Shown: piece by piece, positions 13,497-22,991 of the stretch
Numbering within the stretch: the stretch's first letter is position 1
Layout: each line of letters begins with the position of its first letter
Assembly: GCF_030538655.1 (NCBI RefSeq)
Contig: NZ_JAUNTO010000001.1
Span: 124,001 to 188,000, forward strand
DNA length: 64,000 bases
DNA from: Paracoccus sp. (in: a-proteobacteria)
Lineage (GTDB): Bacteria > Pseudomonadota > Alphaproteobacteria > Rhodobacterales > Rhodobacteraceae
Reading direction: 5' to 3'
Translations under genes and position numbers: made by a program
Notes under the pieces: generated by a model
Seen by the model: only the letters and a program-made list of their open reading frames with translations
Database searches by the model: none
What the model was told of the DNA's origin: nothing

Positions 13497-13522
13497 GCCG
13501 GGGGCGGTTCGCCGCCCCCGGC
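13497..13522 (+). terminator. Very stable UUCG stem-loop just after nirS
   Basis: An 11-bp perfect GC stem (GCCGGGGGCGG / CCGCCCCCGGC) closes a TTCG tetraloop nine bases after the nirS stop. There is no T-tract. It may be an attenuator or mRNA 3'-end stabiliser separating abundant nirS message from the heme d1 genes. Confidence 0.7.
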
Positions 13523-13559
13523 ACCCCGCCAACGACACGCCACCGCGAAGGAAGCTGAC

Positions 13560-14342
13560 ATGGCAGGCAAGGTTCATCTGATCGGTGCAGGCCCCGGCGA
13601 TCCGGAACTGCTGACCCTGCGCGCCCTGCGCCTGATGCAATCGGCAGATGTGGTGGTGTTTGACCGCCTTGTTTCACCCGCGATCATGGATCTGATCCCG
13701 GCCACCACGCGGCGAATTTCGGTTGGCAAGGCATCTGGTTTTCATTCCGTCCCGCAGGAACGCATCAATGCGCTGCTGGTCGATCTGGCCCGTCAGGGGC
13801 TGACCGTAGCCCGGCTGAAAGGCGGCGATCCGCTGATCTTTGGCCGTGGCAGCGAAGAAGCCGGAGTTCTGCGCGACGCGGGCATTCCTTATGATTACAC
13901 GCCGGGTATCACCGCCGCCCAGGGTGCCGCCGTTTCGACCGGGGTGCCGCTGACCCATCGCGGGCTGGCGACCAGTGTGCGCTATGTCACCGGACACCGC
14001 GCGCAGGATGCCACGCTGACGCTGGACTGGGGATCGCTGGCCGATCCCGACTGCACGCTGGTCGTCTATATGGGGGCCGCGAATATCGGGCTGATCGCGC
14101 GCAATCTGATCGCCCATAACCTGCCAGGCGCGACGCCGGTTCTGGCACTGTCCCATGCCACCACGCCCGATGAGATGCGCCTGCTGTCCACGCTGGACCG
14201 CATCGGCGACGACATCGCCGATGCGCGGATGCCTGCGCCGGTGCTGTTCATCATCGGGCGTGTGGTGTCGCTGTATAACAGCGTCGCCCTGCCCCTGCCC
14301 GCCGAACTGACCGCGCCGCTGCGGATGGTTGCGAATGGTTAG
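13560..14342 (+). CDS. nirE: NirE, uroporphyrinogen-III C-methyltransferase for heme d1
   Basis: This 260-residue SUMT-family enzyme has the GAGPGDPELLTLRAL motif at residues 8-22 and the later signatures RLKGGDPLIFGRGSEE and GVPLTHRG. It makes precorrin-2 from uroporphyrinogen III using two SAM, the entry step to siroheme and heme d1. GGAAG lies six bases before the ATG. The gene follows nirS and overlaps nirC by eight bases, so it is dedicated to heme d1 rather than cobalamin. Confidence 0.93.
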   Translation: MAGKVHLIGAGPGDPELLTLRALRLMQSADVVVFDRLVSPAIMDLIPATTRRISVGKASGFHSVPQERINALLVDLARQGLTVARLKGGDPLIFGRGSEEAGVLRDAGIPYDYTPGITAAQGAAVSTGVPLTHRGLATSVRYVTGHRAQDATLTLDWGSLADPDCTLVVYMGAANIGLIARNLIAHNLPGATPVLALSHATTPDEMRLLSTLDRIGDDIADARMPAPVLFIIGRVVSLYNSVALPLPAELTAPLRMVANG

Positions 14343-14661
14343 TCGGCTGTTGATCCTGCCGCTGCTGGCTGGGGCGGTCATGGCCGCCGCGGCACCGCAG
14401 ATTGCGCCGGAACGGCAGATCGCGCTGGAACATATGGTGGTGCAGGATTGCGGATCGTGCCACGGGCTGACGATGCGTGGTGGTCTTGGCACACCGATCA
14501 CCCCCGCCGATCTGGCCGGGCGCGACCCGGACGGACTTGCCCAGATCATCCTTGACGGCATCCCCGGCACCGCAATGCCGCCATGGCGCCCGCTGCTGAC
14601 CGAGGCCGAGGCGCGCTGGATCGCCCATTATCTGTTAACCGTCAAAGAGGACCGCCCATGA
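14335..14661 (+). CDS. nirC: NirC, periplasmic c-type cytochrome
   Basis: This 108-residue protein has a signal peptide ending near residue 20, heme motif CGSCH at residues 39-43 and a likely Met ligand in GTAMPPW. NirC is a small cytochrome c that can donate electrons to NirS or act in heme d1 maturation with NirF and NirN. The ATG at 14335 overlaps the nirE stop; a TTG two codons earlier is less likely. Its stop overlaps the nirF ATG. Confidence 0.9.
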   Translation: MVSRLLILPLLAGAVMAAAAPQIAPERQIALEHMVVQDCGSCHGLTMRGGLGTPITPADLAGRDPDGLAQIILDGIPGTAMPPWRPLLTEAEARWIAHYLLTVKEDRP

Positions 14662-15821
14662 CGCTGGCCCTTCGCCCCCTGATCGCCGCCGCGACGCTGC
14701 TGGCCCTGCCCGGCCTTGCCCATGCCGACACCTATACCACCGGCGAAATGGGCGTGGTGATCGAACGCGCCACCGGATCGGTTCTGGTGGTGTCGCAGAC
14801 CAAACGCAACATGCTGGCCCGGATCGAGGGCCTGGGCGATCTGTCGCACGCCAGCGTGACCTTTTCCCCCGATCAGCGGTTTGCCTATGTCTTTGGCCGC
14901 GACGGCGGGCTGACCAAGATCGACCTGACCACGCGGACCATCGACAAACGCATCATTCAGGGCGGCAATGCCATCGGCGGGGCGATTTCCGATGATGGCA
15001 AACTGGTCGCCGTGTCGAATTATGAACCCGGCGGGGTCAAGGTGTTCAATGCCGATACGCTGGAACTGGTGGCCGATATTCCGATGGATTCGAAAACCGT
15101 CGGGCTGGCCGATGTGCCCGGCAGCCGCTTTATCGTCGCGACATGGGACAGCGGTCAGGCTTGGCTGCTGGATCATTCGGCTGATCCCGCCAACCCCGAA
15201 ATCACCGTGTTTCAGGACGTGGGCGCCAACCCCTATGATGCGCTGATGACCGGCGACGGGCGCACCTATATTGTCGGGCTGTTCGGCGAAAAGGGTCTGA
15301 CCGCGATCGACCTGTGGGCCGATGATCCGCAGCCTGTGCGGTTCCTGCCCGACTATGGCAAGGATCAGGACGATCTGCCGGTTTACAAGATGCCGCATTT
15401 ACAAGGCTGGACGCTGGCAGGCGACAGCTTTGCCCTGCCCGCTGTCGGGCTGCATCAACTGTTGTGGGTCGATGCCGCCAGCCTGTCCGAAACCGGCCGC
15501 ACCGATCTGCATGGCCAGCCGATCTTTGCGCTGGCCCGGCCCGATCAGCGCGAAATTTGGGTCAACTTTGCCCCGCCCGACAATGACACCGTGCAGGTGA
15601 TCGACACCATGACGCATCAGGTCATCCAGACCCTGACCCCCGGCCCCGGCGTCTTGCATATGGAGTTCACCCCGCGCGGGCGCGAGGTCTGGCTGTCCGT
15701 GCGCGACGAAAACCGCATCGAGATTCGCGACACCCGCAGCTATGAGGTGATTGGCGAGATTCCGGCGCAAGCGCCTTCGGGCATCTTCTTCACCGACCGC
15801 GCTTATCGGCTGGGGCTGTAA
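14658..15821 (+). CDS. nirF: NirF, heme d1 biosynthesis propeller protein
   Basis: This 387-residue protein has an N-terminal signal (LIAAATLLALPGLAHA) and a cd1-like beta-propeller without a cytochrome c domain. It resembles the d1 domains of NirS and NirN but lacks CxxCH. NirF works late in heme d1 synthesis; it binds precursor and has been proposed to remove propionate side chains before NirN. The ATG overlaps the nirC stop by four bases; longer in-frame readings have no signal sequence. Confidence 0.9.
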   Translation: MTLALRPLIAAATLLALPGLAHADTYTTGEMGVVIERATGSVLVVSQTKRNMLARIEGLGDLSHASVTFSPDQRFAYVFGRDGGLTKIDLTTRTIDKRIIQGGNAIGGAISDDGKLVAVSNYEPGGVKVFNADTLELVADIPMDSKTVGLADVPGSRFIVATWDSGQAWLLDHSADPANPEITVFQDVGANPYDALMTGDGRTYIVGLFGEKGLTAIDLWADDPQPVRFLPDYGKDQDDLPVYKMPHLQGWTLAGDSFALPAVGLHQLLWVDAASLSETGRTDLHGQPIFALARPDQREIWVNFAPPDNDTVQVIDTMTHQVIQTLTPGPGVLHMEFTPRGREVWLSVRDENRIEIRDTRSYEVIGEIPAQAPSGIFFTDRAYRLGL

Positions 15822-15823
15822 CC

Positions 15824-16819
15824 ATGCTGGACCAGATCACCGACGCCACCGACCTGCGGCTGATGGACGAGTTTCAGCGCGACCTGCCGCTGGTGCCACG
15901 CCCCTTTGCCGCGATGGCCACCGTTGTGGGCATCACCGAGGATCAGGCGATCAGCCGTCTGGATGCGCTGCAAAAGACCGGGCAGATTTCCCGCGTCGGT
16001 GCCACCTGCCGCCCGAACTGCGCCGGGGCATCGACCCTTGCCGCGCTGGCGATTCCGGCGGATCGCATCGAACAGGTCGCCGCCGTCGTCAGCGCCGAAG
16101 CGGGGGTGAACCATTCCTACCTGCGCGAAGATGACTGGAACCTGTGGTTCGTGGCCACCGCGCCCGATGCAGAGGAACTGGCCGCGTCGCTGGCGCGGAT
16201 CGAGGCAGCATCGGGGCTGGCCGTGCTGTCGCTGCCGCTGGTGACGCCCTACAACATCGACCTTGGCTTTCGCCTGAACGGCCCGGCCCGCGCTATGGCC
16301 CCCGACCGGCCCGCCGATATGTCCGAACTGCGCGACGATGATCGCCCGCTGATGCACGCGTTGTCGAATGGGCTGCCCCTGGTGCCGCGCCCCTTTGCCG
16401 CACTGGCCGGGCAATTGGGCCGCAGCGAAGAATCGGTAATGCGGCGTATCGCGGCGCTGTCGCGGGCGCGGCTGCTGACCCGCGTGGGGGTGATCGTGCG
16501 TCACCGTCGCCTGGGGTATCGCGCCAATGCGATGGTCGTCTGGCGGCTGCCCGAAGATCGCATCGACCCCGCAGGCCGCGCGCTGGCGGCATTGCCGGGC
16601 GTCACCCTGTCCTATCACCGCCGCCCGGTGCCGGGCGTGTGGGATTGGCCACTGTTTTGCATGATCCACGCCCGGTCGCGCCCCGATGCCCTGACCGTGC
16701 TGGATCAGGCCCGCGCCTTGCCCGAACTGGCAGGCGCGGAACACAAAGTGCTTTTCTCAACCCGTTGTTTTAAACAAACTGGCGCGCTGATTGCCGCCGG
16801 AGACAGGCCGACATCATGA
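15824..16819 (+). CDS. nirDL: NirDL, fused two-domain siroheme decarboxylase
   Basis: This 331-residue protein holds two Lrp/AsnC-like halves. The first half starts with [16 protein letters not shown] near residue 22. The second repeats the same motif as [16 protein letters not shown] near residue 185. Separate NirD and NirL are known elsewhere; the fusion is typical of Paracoccus. With NirG and NirH it decarboxylates 12,18-acetate groups of siroheme to give 12,18-didecarboxysiroheme. It begins two bases after nirF and overlaps nirG by four. Confidence 0.93.
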   Translation: MLDQITDATDLRLMDEFQRDLPLVPRPFAAMATVVGITEDQAISRLDALQKTGQISRVGATCRPNCAGASTLAALAIPADRIEQVAAVVSAEAGVNHSYLREDDWNLWFVATAPDAEELAASLARIEAASGLAVLSLPLVTPYNIDLGFRLNGPARAMAPDRPADMSELRDDDRPLMHALSNGLPLVPRPFAALAGQLGRSEESVMRRIAALSRARLLTRVGVIVRHRRLGYRANAMVVWRLPEDRIDPAGRALAALPGVTLSYHRRPVPGVWDWPLFCMIHARSRPDALTVLDQARALPELAGAEHKVLFSTRCFKQTGALIAAGDRPTS

Positions 16820-17298
16820 CACGCCCGATCCGTCACACCTTGCCCGCCGATGCGCTGGACGACACCGACCGCCGCATCATCAATCAGTTGCAGGACGGCT
16901 TTCCGATTTCGCCCACGCCATTCGCCGATGTGGCGGTGACTCTGGACATCGACGAAACCGACCTGATCGAACGTATCCTGCGGCTGCGCGACATCGGGGC
17001 CATCACCCGCTTTGGCCCGTTCTATGACGCGGCTGCCATGGGCGGTGCCTTTTGCCTGTGCGCGATGGAGGTGCCCGCCGAAAAATTCGATGAGGTGGCG
17101 ACTTTGGTCAATGCGCACCCCGAGGTTGCGCATAACTATCAGCGCAGCCACCAGCTGAATATGTGGTTCGTGCTGGCGACCGAAACGCCCGCGGGCATCC
17201 GCAATTGTGCCCGCCGCATCGAAAAGGAGACAGGTTTGCGCGTCCTGATGTTTCCCAAGGAACACGAATTCTTTATCGGCTTCCGGGTGCAGGCATGA
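16816..17298 (+). CDS. nirG: NirG, siroheme decarboxylase subunit
   Basis: This 160-residue protein has an AsnC-like winged helix (DTDRRIINQLQDGFPIS) and a ferredoxin-fold sensor half ending in [15 protein letters not shown]. It is one of the four related domains (D, L, G, H) of the siroheme decarboxylase system. The ATG overlaps the nirDL stop by four bases, and its own stop overlaps nirH. Confidence 0.9.
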   Translation: MTRPIRHTLPADALDDTDRRIINQLQDGFPISPTPFADVAVTLDIDETDLIERILRLRDIGAITRFGPFYDAAAMGGAFCLCAMEVPAEKFDEVATLVNAHPEVAHNYQRSHQLNMWFVLATETPAGIRNCARRIEKETGLRVLMFPKEHEFFIGFRVQA

Positions 17299-17792
17299 AC
17301 GCCATGCCGCCCCTGCTGGATCAGATCGACCGGCGCATCGTGACCGCGACGCAGGGCGGTTTGCCGCTGGTCCCCCGCCCCTTTGCCGAAATCGCCGGCT
17401 GGCTGAACCTGCGCGAAGATCAGGTGATCGCGCGGGTGCAGCGGCTTCAGGATCGCGGTATCATCCGGCGTATCGCCATCGCGCCCAACCACTATGCGCT
17501 TGGCATGACCGCCAACGGGATGAGCGTGTGGGACGTTGACGACGACCGCGCCATCGAGCTGGGCGAACAGGTCGGCGCGCTGGATTTCGTGACGCACAGC
17601 TATCTGCGCCCCCGCGCGCGGCCGATCTGGCCCTATAACCTGTTCGCGATGATCCACGGCCCGGATCGCGATACGGTGGAAACGCAGCGCCAACAGATCG
17701 CCGCGATTCTGGGCAATGCCTGCCGGGCCTCGGACATTCTGTATTCGACGCGGATTCTGAAAAAGACCGGCCTGCGGCTGGCCCGAGATTGA
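17295..17792 (+). CDS. nirH: NirH, siroheme decarboxylase subunit
   Basis: This 165-residue NirDLGH family member carries the same [17 protein letters not shown] motif near residue 20 and ILKKTGLRL at the C-terminus. The ATG at 17295 overlaps the nirG stop; an upstream in-frame reading lies inside nirG and is not credible. It completes the decarboxylase set. Confidence 0.9.
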   Translation: MNAMPPLLDQIDRRIVTATQGGLPLVPRPFAEIAGWLNLREDQVIARVQRLQDRGIIRRIAIAPNHYALGMTANGMSVWDVDDDRAIELGEQVGALDFVTHSYLRPRARPIWPYNLFAMIHGPDRDTVETQRQQIAAILGNACRASDILYSTRILKKTGLRLARD

Positions 17793-17799
17793 GGCAAAG

Positions 17800-19023
17800 A
17801 TGTTTCGCCTGACCCAATATATGCACCAATTGCTGCACCCGACCCCGGTGCGCCGCCGCGCGGCACCGGGCGGCATGGTCAAGCCGGTGGTGATCTGGAA
17901 CCTGACCCGCACCTGCAACCTGAAATGCCGCCATTGCTATACCGTGTCATCCAACAACGTCTTTCCGGGCGAGTTGACGCATGAACAGGCGATGGGCGTG
18001 CTTGACGATCTGCGCGGCTTTAACATCCCGGCGCTGATCCTGTCGGGGGGCGAGCCTTTGTCGCGCTTCGATTTCTGGGAACTGGCGGCTCGTGCGAAAG
18101 AGCTGAACTTCCGCCACCTGTCGCTGTCCACCAATGGCACCAAACTGGGCGGGGATAATGCCGCGCGGGTGGCCGATCTGGGCTTTGATTACGTCGGCAT
18201 CTCGCTGGACGGGATCGGGGCGGTGAATGACTGGTTCCGGGGCGTCGATGGCGCTTATGCCGATGCGTTGGCCGGGGTGCGGGCCTGCCTTGCGCGCGGC
18301 GTCAAGGTCGGCCTGCGCTATACGATCACGCGCGAGAACAGCCACGATCTGCCCGCCATGCTGGATCTGTGCGAGGCCGAGGGCGTGGATAAATTCTACC
18401 TGTCGCATCTGGTCTATGCCGGGCGCGGCGACAAACATCGGGGCGAGGATACCGCCCATGACCATACCCGCCGCGCGATGGATCTTGTGCTGGACCGGGC
18501 TTGGGATGCGGTGGAAAACGGCCGGAATTTGGAGATCGTGACCGGCAATAATGACGCCGATGCGGTCTGGTTCCTGCGGTGGGCCGAGCGGCGGTTCAAC
18601 CCGGATCGCGTCGCCCATGTGCGCGCGCACCTAGAGGCGTGGGGCGGCAATTCATCCGGCGTCGGCGTCGCCAATATTGACCCGCAGGGCAAGGTTCATC
18701 CCGACACCTACTGGTCGGATTACACCATCGGCAGCGTGAAAGACCGGCCTTTCAGCGCATGGTGGACCGGGGATGACCCGATGCTGGCGACCTTGCGCAC
18801 GCGCCCCCGCCCCTTGAAGGGACGCTGCGGGGCCTGTGCGTTTCAGTCGGTCTGCGGCGGCAATACCCGCATCCGCGCGCTGCAACTGACCGGCGATCCC
18901 TGGGCCGAAGACCCGGCCTGTTACTTGACCAATGCGGAAATCGGCGTCGATGAGGGTCTTGACCGCCTGACCAACGCGCCGTTCCGAGGGAAAAGCCATG
19001 ATCCAGCGCATCAATTTTTCTAA
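17800..19023 (+). CDS. nirJ: NirJ, radical SAM enzyme of heme d1 synthesis
   Basis: This 407-residue radical SAM protein has CNLKCRHC at residues 39-46 (CxxxCxxC) and a SPASM-type C-terminal cysteine set ([18 protein letters not shown]). NirJ removes two propionate chains from didecarboxysiroheme and installs the carbonyl groups of heme d1. AGG lies just before the ATG. The last 26 bases overlap the nirN start. Confidence 0.94.
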   Translation: MFRLTQYMHQLLHPTPVRRRAAPGGMVKPVVIWNLTRTCNLKCRHCYTVSSNNVFPGELTHEQAMGVLDDLRGFNIPALILSGGEPLSRFDFWELAARAKELNFRHLSLSTNGTKLGGDNAARVADLGFDYVGISLDGIGAVNDWFRGVDGAYADALAGVRACLARGVKVGLRYTITRENSHDLPAMLDLCEAEGVDKFYLSHLVYAGRGDKHRGEDTAHDHTRRAMDLVLDRAWDAVENGRNLEIVTGNNDADAVWFLRWAERRFNPDRVAHVRAHLEAWGGNSSGVGVANIDPQGKVHPDTYWSDYTIGSVKDRPFSAWWTGDDPMLATLRTRPRPLKGRCGACAFQSVCGGNTRIRALQLTGDPWAEDPACYLTNAEIGVDEGLDRLTNAPFRGKSHDPAHQFF

Positions 19024-20608
19024 GCCGTGGTCGGTTTTGCACCGCCGTCATGCGCATGTGGGCAAGCAGAAAGCATGGGCCTTGGTGCTGCTGGCGGGCT
19101 TGGCCGCACCCGCATGGGCCGACGCGGCGGCGGATTACGCCGAACATTGCGCCGTCTGCCATGCGGAAAACCGGCTTGGCGCGACCGGCCCGGCGCTGAT
19201 CCCCGAGGCTTTGGGCCGACAAAAACCCGAGGCTTTGGCGGCGGTGATCGCCCATGGCCGTCCGGCCACGCAGATGGCGGCCTATGCGGATGTGCTGGAC
19301 GAACAGGCGATTGCCGAACTGGTCGCCTATATTCAGCAACCTTTGGGCTATGTCCCCGACTGGACCCAGGCCGACATCGCCTCCAGCCGCGAAATGCGGG
19401 GCGATTATATCGCCGCTGATGCGCCGATATTCGACGCCGACCCGATGAACATCACGCTGGCGGTGGAGACGGGCGACAGCCATATTAGCGTGTTGGACGG
19501 CGATGCGCTGACCGTGCTGGATCGGTTCGAGACACCCTTTGCCGTGCATGGCGGGCCGAAATTCAGCCCCGACGGGCGCTATGTCTTTGTGATGGCGCGC
19601 GATGGCTGGGTGCAGAAATATGACATCTGGTCGCTGGCCGAGGTGGGGCGCGTCCGCGCGGGGGTGAACAGCCGCAACATCGCCATGTCGGCGGATGGCA
19701 AATGGCTGGCGGTGGCGAATTACCTGCCGCATACGCTGACCATCCTGTCCACCGATGACCTGACCCCGGCCCGCGTGATCCCGATTGTCGCAAAGGACAA
19801 GAGCACCAGCCGTGTGTCGGCGGTGTATCAGGCGCCGCAGCGGGGCAGTTTTATTCTGGCGCTAAAGGACGCGCCGGAAATCTGGGAGATCGGCACGGCC
19901 GAGGACTCGGGTCCGTTTTATGAAGGCTTTGTCCACAACTATCAGCCCGGCGCGGTCGAGGCGGTGGGGGCCGAGGAAGGGTTGTTCGCCCGCCGCCGCA
20001 TCGTCATCGAACAACCGCTGGATGACTTTTTCTTCACCCCCGATTATCGCCACCTGATCGGCACCAACCGCGAGGGGGACAAGGGCGTGGTGGTGAACCT
20101 CGATGTGGGGCGCGAGATCGCGGAACTGCCCCTGCCCGGTATGCCGCACCTTGGGTCGGGCATCACATGGGACAGCGGCGGGCGGCGGGTCATGGCCACG
20201 CCGCACCTGAACGAAGGCGTTCTGTCGGTGATCGACATCGACACATGGGAACTGGTCAAGACCATCAAGACCGATGGCCCCGGCTTTTTCCTGCGCAGCC
20301 ACGAAACCAGCCCCTATGTCTGGGCCGATGTGTTCTTTGGTCCGAACAAGGACAAGATGCATATCATCGACAAGGAAACGCTGGAAATCGTCCGCACCCT
20401 TGACCCCGCCCCCGGCAAGACCGTCGCTCATACCGAATTCACCAAGGATGGCAAATACGCGCTGGTCTCGATCTGGGAGGACGACGGGGCGGTGATCGTC
20501 TATGATGCCGCCACGCTGAATGAGGTGAAACGCCTGCCGATGCGCAAACCATCTGGGAAATACAATGTCTGGAACAAAATCACCTTCAGCGACGGAACCA
20601 GCCACTGA
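18998..20608 (+). CDS. nirN: NirN, cd1-like heme d1 maturation dehydrogenase
   Basis: This 536-residue protein has a signal-like segment ([15 protein letters not shown]), cytochrome c motif CAVCH at residues 51-55 and a NirS-like propeller. NirN oxidises dihydro-heme d1 to heme d1, then hands it to NirS. GAGG is placed before the ATG at 18998, so the start inside nirJ looks real. The stretch between the ATG and the signal is longer than usual, so a start further in cannot be excluded. Confidence 0.91.
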   Translation: MIQRINFSKPWSVLHRRHAHVGKQKAWALVLLAGLAAPAWADAAADYAEHCAVCHAENRLGATGPALIPEALGRQKPEALAAVIAHGRPATQMAAYADVLDEQAIAELVAYIQQPLGYVPDWTQADIASSREMRGDYIAADAPIFDADPMNITLAVETGDSHISVLDGDALTVLDRFETPFAVHGGPKFSPDGRYVFVMARDGWVQKYDIWSLAEVGRVRAGVNSRNIAMSADGKWLAVANYLPHTLTILSTDDLTPARVIPIVAKDKSTSRVSAVYQAPQRGSFILALKDAPEIWEIGTAEDSGPFYEGFVHNYQPGAVEAVGAEEGLFARRRIVIEQPLDDFFFTPDYRHLIGTNREGDKGVVVNLDVGREIAELPLPGMPHLGSGITWDSGGRRVMATPHLNEGVLSVIDIDTWELVKTIKTDGPGFFLRSHETSPYVWADVFFGPNKDKMHIIDKETLEIVRTLDPAPGKTVAHTEFTKDGKYALVSIWEDDGAVIVYDAATLNEVKRLPMRKPSGKYNVWNKITFSDGTSH

Positions 20609-20828
20609 TGGCCGCTGGCCGGTGTGGAAACTGGCGCTGCTGCTGTATCCGTTTACGGCGGCGGCGGTGGCGATCAACCTGTTTCTGTTCGCGCTGATCG
20701 GGGCCAGGATGGACTGGGGCAGCCTGACGCCGATCCAATCGGTCATCGGCGGGCTGATCCTTGGGGTGCCGGCGACATGGGCGGCGGGGCGATGGGTGCG
20801 GCATCTGATGGACGAGGCAGCGGAATGA
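20565..20828 (+). CDS. Small two-helix membrane protein at the end of the nir operon
   Basis: This 87-residue protein has two hydrophobic segments (LALLLYPFTAAAVAINLFLF and a second around VIGGLILGVPATWAA) and a charged C-terminus. It starts 44 bases inside nirN and overlaps the next gene by four bases, so it is coupled to the operon. It resembles short membrane proteins of Rhodobacteraceae that are often misnamed CTP synthetase; NnrT is another possibility. No function can be assigned from sequence. Confidence 0.65.
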   Translation: MSGTKSPSATEPATDGRWPVWKLALLLYPFTAAAVAINLFLFALIGARMDWGSLTPIQSVIGGLILGVPATWAAGRWVRHLMDEAAE

Positions 20829-21112
20829 ACCCCGGTTATCTGGTCACACTGGCCACCGTTTCACTGATCGTGCCGGGGCTGGTCGCATGGCTGGCAGCGC
20901 GGCGGATGGGGCTTGGCATCCTGTGGGCGGCGCTGATCGCGGGTGCGATCCTTGGGCTGGCCGGTTGGTTCATCACGCGCGAACCGCTGCTGGGGGATGC
21001 GGAAATCCGGCGTTCGGTGGCGATCTATTTCGTGCTGTTGCCCGGCTTTGTCGGGATGGTGCTGGGGGCCGGGGCCGGGGCCGTCGCGGATAAATTCCGA
21101 CTGGATCGCTGA
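20825..21112 (+). CDS. Small three-helix membrane protein downstream of nirN
   Basis: This 95-residue hydrophobic protein has about three membrane segments (LVTLATVSLIVPGLVAWL, an internal AALIAGAILGLAGWF, and YFVLLPGFVGMVLGAGAG). It overlaps the preceding small gene by four bases. No family was recognised. Its position suggests an accessory role in nitrite respiration or cofactor export, but that is inference. Confidence 0.62.
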   Translation: MNPGYLVTLATVSLIVPGLVAWLAARRMGLGILWAALIAGAILGLAGWFITREPLLGDAEIRRSVAIYFVLLPGFVGMVLGAGAGAVADKFRLDR

Positions 21113-21167
21113 CGCTTTTGCCCGGCGCATGATGGCGCTATGATCGCCACCATCGCAAGAGGTGCCC

Positions 21168-21527
21168 ATGCTGGCCACGTTCCGTCGCCATCCCCTGTTG
21201 ATCGCCGCCCTGACGCTGGCCATGGCGGCGATGCTGTTCTTTGCCGTGACCTTTGCCCACAATTTCATCTATTGGCAGAACCACCGTCAGGAACCCGTGC
21301 GCCCGTGGATGACCATCGGCTATGTCGGGCATAGCTGGGGCGTCCCCCCGCGCGAGATTGACCGCATCGCCAACCTGCCCGGCCCCGACCCGCGCCCGCT
21401 GACCATCCGCGAAATCGCCGAGGCGCAGGGCGTGCCGCCCGAACAGATCATCGCGCTGGTCAATGCCGCCGTGGCGCAATTGCGCGCGCAGCAGCAGGAC
21501 GCGGCACAACAGGAACCCGCACAATGA
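21168..21527 (+). CDS. Unknown single-TM protein with a helical C-terminal region
   Basis: This 119-residue protein has one membrane segment (LIAALTLAMAAMLFFAVTFA), a conserved-looking middle (RPWMTIGYVGHSWGVPP) and a C-terminal helix-turn-helix-like stretch (IREIAEAQGVPPEQIIALV). AGAGG sits six bases before the ATG at 21168, better than a GTG two codons earlier. It is coupled by four bases to the DedA gene after it. The product was not recognised. Confidence 0.6.
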   Translation: MLATFRRHPLLIAALTLAMAAMLFFAVTFAHNFIYWQNHRQEPVRPWMTIGYVGHSWGVPPREIDRIANLPGPDPRPLTIREIAEAQGVPPEQIIALVNAAVAQLRAQQQDAAQQEPAQ

Positions 21528-22111
21528 CCGAGACCCTGCTGGGCCTTGTGCCGCAGTATGGGGTCTGGCTGCTGGCAGTATGCGCCTTTTTGTCCTGCCT
21601 TGCCCTGCCCGCGCCGTCGTCGATTTTGCTGCTGGCGGCGGGGGGTTTTGTCGCGGCGGGCGATCTGTCGGCATTGAACTGCGCCATTGGCACGCTGGCG
21701 GGGGCGTTTCTGGGCGATCAGTTGGCCTATCAGATCGGGCGGCGCGGCGGCGGGCTGTTGCGCAGCGGAAATGCCCGCCGCGCCGCCGCGCTGACCAAGG
21801 CACAGGCCATGCTGGACCGGCGCGGAGGGCTGGCGGTGTTTCTGTCGCGCTGGCTGGTCTCGGCGCTTGGGCCTTGGGTGACATTCGCCGCCGGGATGGC
21901 CGGTCTGGGCTGGGCGCGCTTTACCGGGGCCAGCCTTGCCGGAATGCTGATCTGGATCGCCATGTATCTGGCGCTTGGCTACAGTTTTGCCGGCAATCTT
22001 GAGGCGGCATCACAGATGGCGCTGCACCTGCTGGGCTTTGCGGCCGCCGCCGCACTGGTCGTGGTGCTTGGCTGGCGGCTGATGCGATTGCTGCGGGTCG
22101 AAGGGCGTTAG
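21524..22111 (+). CDS. DedA/SNARE-associated family membrane protein
   Basis: This 195-residue protein has about five hydrophobic segments. DedA-type features are LALPAPSSILLLAAGGFVAAG near the start, GDQLAYQIGRRGG, and the amphipathic SRWLVSALGPWVTFAAG loop. DedA proteins are flippases or transporters of polyprenyl and lipid phosphates that depend on proton motive force. Its four-base overlap with the upstream gene ties it to the short genes behind nirN. Confidence 0.8.
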   Translation: MTETLLGLVPQYGVWLLAVCAFLSCLALPAPSSILLLAAGGFVAAGDLSALNCAIGTLAGAFLGDQLAYQIGRRGGGLLRSGNARRAAALTKAQAMLDRRGGLAVFLSRWLVSALGPWVTFAAGMAGLGWARFTGASLAGMLIWIAMYLALGYSFAGNLEAASQMALHLLGFAAAAALVVVLGWRLMRLLRVEGR

Positions 22112-22300
22112 GCTAAGAACCCGCATTGCCCGGTCGCAGGGCATCCGAGAGGCCAAATGCACCATGCGGGATGTGCAGAGCGTGGCAACACCACGGTCGC
22201 CGTGCCGATGCCTTTGGCCAGTGAGGTATCCCCGAGGGGCGGGATATTGCGGGTGCGCGCCCAGCATACCCCGGCTGCGATAGGGGCGCGGGATCAGAAC

Positions 22301-22831
22301 CTAATGCTGCGCGGGCAAGGTTTTAACCGAAATGGTGACACCTTCCATCGATTCCATTTCCGCACCAATGTCCTGGGCCAGACCACGCATTCCGCTGTTA
22401 TCATAGAGAAAGCTGATAACAATGCGTTCCACCCCGATGGCGCGGGCGGCCAGCACCATCGCCAGCACCAGTTGCTTGCCCAGGCCGATGTGCTGATATT
22501 CCGTTTCCACCGATACGGCGATTTCGGCGTCACGATCCCCCGGCGTGCCCAACAGTTCGCCCACCGCGCGCAGGGTGCCGTCAACGAACACGCCAAAGAT
22601 TAGCACCGTGTCCCAATCCAGACGGCTGGAATAGGCGTCAATCGTTTCATCGCTGACCGCGCCCTGAAACCGGGAATAGCGGTCTTGGGACGACAGGCGT
22701 TTCAGATGGGCAGCATGTTGGGCCTGATCCTCTGCCACCAGCCCACGCAGGCGCAGGTCGTGGCCATGCGTCACCTCGGCGCTGGATGGCAGCACCAGAT
22801 AGCCACCGTTTTCATCGTCTTTCTGATCCAT
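22301..22831 (-). CDS. GNAT family N-acetyltransferase
   Basis: This 176-residue protein carries a GNAT fold with the acetyl-CoA binding segment EYQHIGLGKQLVLAMVLAAR. The RYSRFQGAVSDETIDAY region resembles the GNAT domains found alone or fused to acyl-CoA synthetases in protein lysine acetylation. The ATG at 22831 has an AGGG eight bases upstream. It is a single gene, convergent with the DedA gene across a 190-base gap in which no further feature was recognised. The substrate is unknown. Confidence 0.78.
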   Translation of the reverse strand: MDQKDDENGGYLVLPSSAEVTHGHDLRLRGLVAEDQAQHAAHLKRLSSQDRYSRFQGAVSDETIDAYSSRLDWDTVLIFGVFVDGTLRAVGELLGTPGDRDAEIAVSVETEYQHIGLGKQLVLAMVLAARAIGVERIVISFLYDNSGMRGLAQDIGAEMESMEGVTISVKTLPAQH

Positions 22832-22991
22832 TGCAGCCCTGTTCAGAACAAGGGTTTCGCGACAGCAGCGCGCAAGCACCCGCGCAACGTCAGCTTTATG
22901 CGGCAGTGCAGCAATGATGCGGCATCCCTGTCCGTGGATCAAGGCTTTCGGCCCTGCCGCGACGTAACGTGACGTGACGGCGGGGCCAGCG

